From the NCBI GenBank assembly GCA_049516635.1, contig JBEKSX010000028.1:1-28993 (forward strand): a DNA stretch of 28,993 nt. Direction: 5' to 3'. Source of the stretch: JBEKSX01 sp049516635 (GTDB taxonomy: Bacteria > Bacteroidota > Ignavibacteria > Tepidaquicellales > OLB5). This document shows, in pieces, positions 24,647 through 28,993 of the stretch (its first letter is position 1; every line of letters begins with the position of its first letter). The notes beneath the pieces were generated by a model that was not told where the DNA came from, made no database searches, and worked only from the letters and a program-made list of their open reading frames with translations. Position numbers and translations under genes: made by a program.

Positions 24647-24748
24647 GTTTATAAAGTTCATAAGGTTTGTAAAGTTAATAAAGTGTTTTAAAATTTGGAT
24701 TTTCTTCTTTTTACTTTATAAACTTTAAAACTTTCTAACCTTATTAAC
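24647..24748. repeat. inverted pair of degenerate 9-nt tandem repeats
   Basis: The left block (24647-24682) is four in-phase 9-mers: GTTTATAAA, GTTCATAAG, GTTTGTAAA, GTTAATAAA. The right block (24713-24748) carries the same motif on the other strand; read there: GTTAATAAG, GTTAGAAAG, TTTTAAAG (8 nt), TTTATAAAG. Together they make a long imperfect AT-rich stem with a 30-nt loop, between the ahcY stop and the tRNA gene. It may act as a terminator or processing structure, but the tandem periodicity looks like a minisatellite-type repeat. Confidence 0.65.
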
Positions 24749-24754
24749 TAATTA

Positions 24755-24827
24755 GCTGGCGTAGCTCAGTTGGTAGAGCAGCTGATTCGTAATTAGCAGG
24801 TCGGGGGTTCAAATCCCTTCGCCAGCT
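24755..24827 (+). tRNA. tRNA-Thr (anticodon CGU, reads ACG)
   Basis: 73 nt, full cloverleaf. The acceptor GCTGGCG / CGCCAGC pairs perfectly. The D arm is GCTC-AGTTGGTA-GAGC and the anticodon arm GCTGA-TTCGTAA-TTAGC with CGT at 24788-24790. The variable loop is AGGTC, and the T arm GGGGG-TTCAAAT-CCCTT has two G.U pairs. The discriminator is T and CCA is not encoded. No other tRNA lies nearby. Downstream 24828-25000 holds no gene. Confidence 0.95.
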
Positions 24828-24935
24828 CAAGAAAATATTTGGTAACCAGTCTGGTTTTAGTATTTTTTAACCGGGCTGTTTTCTTTTTGAAAAGGGTGTC
24901 AGCATTTTGACTCATTTCTTAGGTCTCAAATCTTC

Positions 24936-25020
24936 TGGAACGTTTAGTAGTATCTTTTTTAACCTAAAAGGTTTAATCCTTTTTCCGTTCCAAAGAACTA
25001 TTGCAATTCAAAGTGTTCCA
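24936..25020. promoter_or_regulatory. three GTTCCA/TGGAAC copies next to the macA promoter
   Basis: TGGAACG (24936-24942) and CGTTCCA (24986-24992) form an inverted pair that encloses AACC-TAAAA-GGTT (24961-24973). A third copy, GTTCCA (25015-25020), lies inside the promoter spacer. The arrangement could be binding sites of a regulator of the efflux operon, or a nested RNA hairpin. The evidence is positional only. Confidence 0.35.
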
Positions 25021-25031
25021 ACATATATTTT
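25001..25031 (+). promoter_or_regulatory. Bacteroidota-type promoter for the macAB operon
   Basis: TTG (25001-25003), 20 nt, TATATTTT (25024-25031; 7 of 8 matches to TAnnTTTG). The spacing is the same as for aspS and glgA. The leader to the macA ATG would be about 60 nt. Confidence 0.5.
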
Positions 25032-25060
25032 ATTAATTATATAATAGATAGAAGAAAAAT

Positions 25061-25078
25061 AATGTTTTTGAAAACATT
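25061..25078. promoter_or_regulatory. 18-bp perfect palindrome in the macA leader, candidate operator
   Basis: AATGTTTT-TG-AAAACATT: 8-bp arms around 2 nt, ending 19 nt before the macA ATG and downstream of the predicted promoter. The size fits a dimeric repressor site (TetR-like, for example), but no regulator gene is visible. An RNA stem-loop is the alternative. Confidence 0.4.
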
Positions 25079-25097
25079 AATTAATTGATATTAAATA

Positions 25098-26285
25098 ATG
25101 AAAAAGCGTACTATCTTAATCATAATCTTTATTTTTGTTGTTCTTGCGGCAACGGCAACGGTATATTCAATCTGGAAAAGCGAGAAAAATACAAAAATCA
25201 GCTGGATCACAGTTCAACCGGAAAAAGGCGATATTCAAAATTTAGTAACCGCAACCGGAACTGTTAATGCAGTAAAGACCGTGCTTGTAGGTACACAGGT
25301 ATCAGGTGTAATATCAAAGATCTTTGTTGATTTTAATGATGTTGTAAAACAGGGTCAGGTGATTGCCTTGCTTGATACAAGAACGCTTAAGGTTTCGCTA
25401 GCTGAATCCAGAGCTAATTTATTGAAAGCTCAGGCTCAATTAGCACAGATTAAAGCAGAATATGAAAGAAATAAAATTTTATATGAGAAGAATTTAGTAG
25501 ACAAGAGCGATTTTGATATACAAACAAGCAATTATAAGGCAGCTGAAAATACGGTGCAAGCCGCAGAGGGTGAAGTATCAAAAGCTACTATCAATTTGGA
25601 CCTTGCAACTATTACAGCCCCAATAAGCGGAGTTATTATTTCAAGAAATGTGGATGTAGGCCAAACAGTAGCGGCAAGCTTTTCAACACCTACCTTGTTT
25701 ACGATTGCCAATGACCTGAAAAAAATGCAATTGCAGGCTAATGTTGATGAAGCCGATATAGGACAGATAAGTATAGGACAATATGTTTTTTTTACCGTAG
25801 ATGCATATCCTGATCTAAACTTCACAGGTGAAGTTCAGCAGCTTCGTATGCAGCCGATAACTACAAATAATGTAGTCAGCTATGCCGTAATGATAGACGC
25901 TCCAAATGACGATTTAAAGCTTTTACCTGGAATGAACGCTAATATTTCTATTGTAGTAAAGGAAAGTAAAGGCGTTATAAAAATTCCGATTTCAGCTTTG
26001 TATTTTTCCCCGGGACAATTACAAAAAGGACTGGATAGTGTTGTTATTCAAAAGCAAAGAGATAGTTTAGGAACCTTTGGACAATCACTGGTACTTATTT
26101 TAAACAATGGCAATCTCACTCCCGTCATAATTCAAACAGGTTTATCAGACGGCATCAAGATTGAGGTGAAAAGCGGAGCTTTAACTCCTCAATCCGAATT
26201 AGTTGTGGGTATCAAACAAGATGGAGTAGTTGTTCCTCAATCAAAGGGACTGATCCAAACGCCTCAGAGAACTCCAAGGCGTTAA
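25098..26285 (+). CDS. macA: MacA-like periplasmic adaptor of a tripartite efflux pump
   Basis: Links an inner-membrane MacB-type transporter to an outer-membrane channel. 395 residues. The N-terminal anchor helix is about 5-27. The lipoyl/barrel-sandwich halves are TVLVGTQVSGVISKIFVDFNDVVKQGQVIALLD and ATITAPISGVIISRNVDVGQTV. Between them a coiled-coil hairpin spans about 95-160 (LLKAQAQLAQIKAEYERNK ... NTVQAAEGEVSKA), followed by a beta-barrel and a membrane-proximal domain. The C-terminus is Gln/Pro/Arg-rich. It is followed by the ATPase (10-nt gap) and the permease; no outer-membrane TolC-like gene is in the window. The start ATG lacks a Shine-Dalgarno sequence. Confidence 0.92.
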   Translation: MKKRTILIIIFIFVVLAATATVYSIWKSEKNTKISWITVQPEKGDIQNLVTATGTVNAVKTVLVGTQVSGVISKIFVDFNDVVKQGQVIALLDTRTLKVSLAESRANLLKAQAQLAQIKAEYERNKILYEKNLVDKSDFDIQTSNYKAAENTVQAAEGEVSKATINLDLATITAPISGVIISRNVDVGQTVAASFSTPTLFTIANDLKKMQLQANVDEADIGQISIGQYVFFTVDAYPDLNFTGEVQQLRMQPITTNNVVSYAVMIDAPNDDLKLLPGMNANISIVVKESKGVIKIPISALYFSPGQLQKGLDSVVIQKQRDSLGTFGQSLVLILNNGNLTPVIIQTGLSDGIKIEVKSGALTPQSELVVGIKQDGVVVPQSKGLIQTPQRTPRR

Positions 26286-26295
26286 AATAATCATT

Positions 26296-27042
26296 ATGCA
26301 GGCAGTTATTTCAGTTAAAAATATATTCAAAATCTACAGAATGGGCAGCCAGTCCCTTGCTGCGCTGAATGATGTATCCATGGATGTATTCCCGGGAGAA
26401 TATATTGCTATAATGGGCTCAAGCGGTTCAGGAAAATCTACTTTTATGAATATATTGGGCTGTCTGGATGTGCCTACACGCGGTGAATACCTTTTCAACG
26501 GAGAATCCGTTATAAGTAAATCCAAGATACAGCTTGCGCATTTGCGGAGAGATAATATAGGTTTTGTGTTCCAGTCATTCAATCTCTTATCACGCACTAC
26601 GGCTTACGAGAATGTAGAGCTTCCCCTGATATACTGCAATATACCTGCGTCGGAAAGGAATATAAAGGTTGAGAAAGCCTTAATAAGCGTAGGATTAAAA
26701 GACCGTATGAGTAGTTTGCCCAATATGCTCTCAGGCGGTCAGCAGCAAAGAGTTGCAATAGCTAGAGCCATAGTAAATAGTCCCAAAATGATACTGGCAG
26801 ATGAGCCTACAGGCAATCTTGATACTCGAACCAGCATGGAGATTATACAGATTTTTCAAGAATTGAACGATCAAGGGATCACTCTGGTGATGGTGACTCA
26901 TGAAAATGATATTGCGCAAACATCAAAACGCAAAGTAGTATTCAGAGACGGGAAAATGCTTAAATCGGAAGATACAACTAACAGAATGATTGCGTCTGAA
27001 CAATTAAAACTATTGCCGAAGCCGGAGGAAATAGAATTATGA
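26296..27042 (+). CDS. macB: MacB-type ABC transporter ATP-binding protein
   Basis: ATPase partner of the FtsX-like permease that follows. 248 residues. Walker A GSSGSGKST (41-49), Q-loop Gln93, signature LSGGQQQR (145-152), Walker B MILADEP (165-171) and the D-loop GNLD are all intact, with the switch His in VTHEND. About 20 residues beyond the core end in KPEEIEL. It belongs to the MacB/LolD class, with ATPase and permease on separate polypeptides. Whether the cargo is a drug, a lipid, a peptide or a lipoprotein cannot be told. Confidence 0.93.
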   Translation: MQAVISVKNIFKIYRMGSQSLAALNDVSMDVFPGEYIAIMGSSGSGKSTFMNILGCLDVPTRGEYLFNGESVISKSKIQLAHLRRDNIGFVFQSFNLLSRTTAYENVELPLIYCNIPASERNIKVEKALISVGLKDRMSSLPNMLSGGQQQRVAIARAIVNSPKMILADEPTGNLDTRTSMEIIQIFQELNDQGITLVMVTHENDIAQTSKRKVVFRDGKMLKSEDTTNRMIASEQLKLLPKPEEIEL

Positions 27043-27048
27043 TAATAA

Positions 27049-27087
27049 TTAGGCTTAATCGTAAGCTAAGAATTTTTTCTTTTTTTA
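27049..27087 (+). terminator. hairpin with T-rich tail between macB ATPase and permease genes
   Basis: TTAGGCTTA-ATCG-TAAGCTAA (27049-27069, one bulged G) is followed within 3 nt by a run of 14 T broken by a single C (27073-27087). It has the shape of a weak intrinsic terminator but lies inside an operon, so partial termination or RNA processing is possible. Confidence 0.4.
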
Positions 27088-27105
27088 AGATTTGACCAAA
27101 AGATC

Positions 27106-28326
27106 ATGTACATTCAAAGCAGTGTAAAGGTTGCGTTTAGAGCACTGGGGAAAAACCGCTTTCGCTCTTTTCTCACGATGCTGGGCATTATAATAGGTGT
27201 GGTTTCAGTTATTGTGATGGAAGCTATTGGCAACGGCTCAAGTGAGGACGTAAATACCCGCATAAGCAGTTTGGGTACTAACCTGATAACAATAAGCCCT
27301 GTTTCCGCAAGATCGATGGGTGTAAGCCAGGAATCAGGCACAGCCCCGACATTAAAAAAAGAGGACGCAGATATTCTTATATCTGAAGTTGGTTCTATAA
27401 CCGGTGTTTCACCATTAGTTCGCACTACCGTACAAATGAAATTTGGAAATCAAAACTGGAGAAGCAATATTTCGGGTGTGTACCCTGACTATTTCGCAAT
27501 ACGCAATTTGGAATTAGATGATGGAACCATTTTTACGAAGGCAGATGAAAAAAAATTCACTAAGGTATGTATAATCGGCAAAACTGTTCAAAAAAACCTG
27601 TTTTCAAGCAACCAAAATCCGATAGGTTCAACTATACGTGTCGGGACAATACCATTTCTGATCATAGGCACGCTAAAAAGCAAAGGTACCAGCGGAGGAG
27701 GACAGGACCAGGACGATATTGTTTTAGCCCCATATTCCACTGTTCAAAACCGTATGCTTGGCAGCGAAAATATTCAGCAGATCTATGTTTCAGCCCAATC
27801 GGAAGATGTGGTAAATACCGTAGTTTCGGACATTCAAAAATCATTGCGATTCAAACATCAATTGCTGCCTTCTGCTCCAAACGATTTTACCATCAGCACC
27901 CAGCTTGATATCCGCCAGACGTTAAATACGGTAGTTAACACCATCACAATATTGCTATCTGCTGTAGCGGCTATATCGTTGTTAGTAGGCGGTATCGGCA
28001 TTATGAATATTATGCTTGTATCAGTTACCGAAAGGACACGCGAAATCGGTATTCGCATGGCAGTAGGTGCTACAGGTTTTGACGTGCAGTTTCAACTGCT
28101 TCTTGAAGCGGTGGTATTAAGCCTGTTAGGAGGGATTTCCGGTATTGTGCTCGGGCTTACCACTTCTTATCTTGTTATGAGGTTCGCAGGATTTACAACC
28201 ATTGTTACTGTACAATCAATTATTATTTCATTTGTTGTAAGCACACTCATTGGAATTTTCTTTGGTTGGTATCCATCCCGGAAAGCCGCTAATCTCAATC
28301 CAATTGATGCATTGCGATATGAATGA
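27106..28326 (+). CDS. MacB-type ABC transporter permease (FtsX family)
   Basis: Inner-membrane subunit coupled to the ATPase upstream. 406 residues. TM1 is about 22-42 (SFLTMLGIIIGVVSVIVMEAIG), followed by a large periplasmic MacB-PCD domain (about 45-275) containing LVTISP-like LGTNLITISPVS, FGNQNWRS and the GTPI-type segment. Three C-terminal helices follow, with the FtsX signature VGGIGIMNIMLVSVTERTREIGIRMAVGAT and the terminal PSRKAANLNPIDALRYE. It lies 63 nt after the ATPase gene, past a hairpin, without a visible Shine-Dalgarno sequence. Confidence 0.93.
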   Translation: MYIQSSVKVAFRALGKNRFRSFLTMLGIIIGVVSVIVMEAIGNGSSEDVNTRISSLGTNLITISPVSARSMGVSQESGTAPTLKKEDADILISEVGSITGVSPLVRTTVQMKFGNQNWRSNISGVYPDYFAIRNLELDDGTIFTKADEKKFTKVCIIGKTVQKNLFSSNQNPIGSTIRVGTIPFLIIGTLKSKGTSGGGQDQDDIVLAPYSTVQNRMLGSENIQQIYVSAQSEDVVNTVVSDIQKSLRFKHQLLPSAPNDFTISTQLDIRQTLNTVVNTITILLSAVAAISLLVGGIGIMNIMLVSVTERTREIGIRMAVGATGFDVQFQLLLEAVVLSLLGGISGIVLGLTTSYLVMRFAGFTTIVTVQSIIISFVVSTLIGIFFGWYPSRKAANLNPIDALRYE

Positions 28327-28434
28327 AAATAATAAAATCTATCTAACCGCTTATTCGACCTATCATTATTTATTATTATTACTTAATTTATAGCGTTCGG
28401 CTTCCAGCTTAATCACTAATCAAAGCAACTTACA

Positions 28435-28993
28435 ATGTATATTGAAAACGATAATAATAAATTATCAAAGCCGATCCACTACATAATTGCTCTTCTGATA
28501 CTATTAATCGAATTTCTAGGTGTTCAACGGCTTATGATGAAAGCTGATCTTCCGTTTGATTGCAGATCGGAGGATAATAAGATCGTAGCCGCAGTAGATT
28601 ATAATGGGATTCAAACCGGGAATGTCATACACGATATTAACGGTTTTACCCTTTCGACAGAATTTGCAAAAGAGTTTTTTTTAGACAGCAAGAGTATCGG
28701 TGATACGGTCGTATTGAATTATTTTTCAAATGGTGTTGAAAATACCGCATTAGCAGAATTGTGTCCGTATTACAGGAATTTTATATTTATAATTATAAGT
28801 ATTATTATTGCTCTCTCTTTTCTCGCTTCGGCAGTATTTGTTATAAGCAAAAAACCTTCTAGCCGTGACGTCAGTATAATATTCTGGATATTAATATTGT
28901 TCAGTTTAGCGACTGCTACTTCACCGGGAAAATTTTATATACAAGATAATTTGTTGAGTCTCCTGACAAGGATATCACATGCGGTCAGCTATA
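28435..28993 (+). CDS. membrane protein with PDZ-like extracytoplasmic domain, 5' part (runs off right edge)
   Basis: The first 186 residues are present, from MYIENDNNKLSKPIHY. One transmembrane helix spans about 16-33. A soluble domain spans about 45-112 whose pattern (IQTGNVIHDINGFTLST, then SIGDTVVLNYFSNG) matches a PDZ domain: a ligand-loop-like turn, I-x-x-I-N-G and a terminal strand. Two further helices lie at about 115-137 and 147-163. The soluble domain would be extracytoplasmic. The visible part fits the input module of a multi-helix sensor (kinase or phosphatase output), but the output domain is outside the window. It lies 108 nt after the macB permease gene with no promoter evident; the gap holds no repeat. 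Confidence 0.7.
   Translation, partial: MYIENDNNKLSKPIHYIIALLILLIEFLGVQRLMMKADLPFDCRSEDNKIVAAVDYNGIQTGNVIHDINGFTLSTEFAKEFFLDSKSIGDTVVLNYFSNGVENTALAELCPYYRNFIFIIISIIIALSFLASAVFVISKKPSSRDVSIIFWILILFSLATATSPGKFYIQDNLLSLLTRISHAVSY

Noticed and set aside
24647..24748. CRISPR array
   Set aside because: Units are 9 nt, contiguous and degenerate; no spacers and no cas genes.
24755..24850. tRNA-associated integration site
   Set aside because: No direct repeat of the tRNA 3' end, no integrase and ordinary genes on both sides.
24844..24858. Terminator after tRNA-Thr
   Set aside because: The stem AACCA/TGGTT is only 5 bp with a 3-nt loop and the T run is interrupted; too weak to list as a feature.

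Overview
The window reads as a chromosomal segment of an AT-rich, Gram-negative bacterium of the Bacteroidota/Chlorobiota (FCB) group, most likely Ignavibacteria-like. Two secreted proteins end in type IX secretion C-terminal sorting domains with the NPFNPST signature typical of that group. KdsB and a GmhB-type phosphatase imply an LPS outer membrane. Several promoters match the Bacteroidota pattern TTG-N19/20-TAnnTTTG. Few genes have a clear Shine-Dalgarno sequence, and at least five genes start with TTG.

Layout. 1-2671 (minus): carA then carB (carB runs off the left edge), with a recognisable promoter. 2672-3168: a gene-free stretch holding a perfect 22-bp-arm palindrome that looks like a dispersed repeat. 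3169-6610 (plus): plsC-gatC, then kdsB-pyrG. 6713-7492 (minus): ccmC followed by a 41-residue ccmD-like gene. 7689-10422 (minus): two type IX secretion cargo proteins, one with a DNRLRE-like domain and one with eight SBBP propeller repeats. 10783-12812 (plus): a GT4 glycosyltransferase and a calcineurin-like phosphoesterase. 12822-20687 (minus): a seven-gene run glgA, gmhB-like, lipoprotein, outer-membrane barrel, glyA, tatC, long-chain polyprenyl diphosphate synthase. 20819-24643 (plus): aspS, a macro-domain protein with a lysine-rich tail, and ahcY. 24755-24827: tRNA-Thr(CGU). 25098-28326 (plus): a MacA-MacB type efflux system with separate ATPase and permease. 28435-end (plus): the N-terminus of a membrane protein with a PDZ-like extracytoplasmic domain.

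How the genes work together. Most of the content is core metabolism: pyrimidines (carAB, pyrG), one-carbon and methyl cycle (glyA, ahcY), envelope lipids and LPS (plsC, kdsB, gmhB-like, polyprenyl synthase) and translation (gatC, aspS, tRNA). There is no phage, IS, CRISPR array or rRNA. The less ordinary parts are: the glgA/gmhB/lipoprotein/barrel linkage, where two genes of unknown function are translationally coupled; the macro-domain protein with its histone-like tail; the repeat elements between genes; the near-leaderless promoters; and the regulatory architecture in front of the MacAB operon. I see no clear new defence or mobile system. The best candidate for an undescribed function is the coupled lipoprotein-barrel pair.
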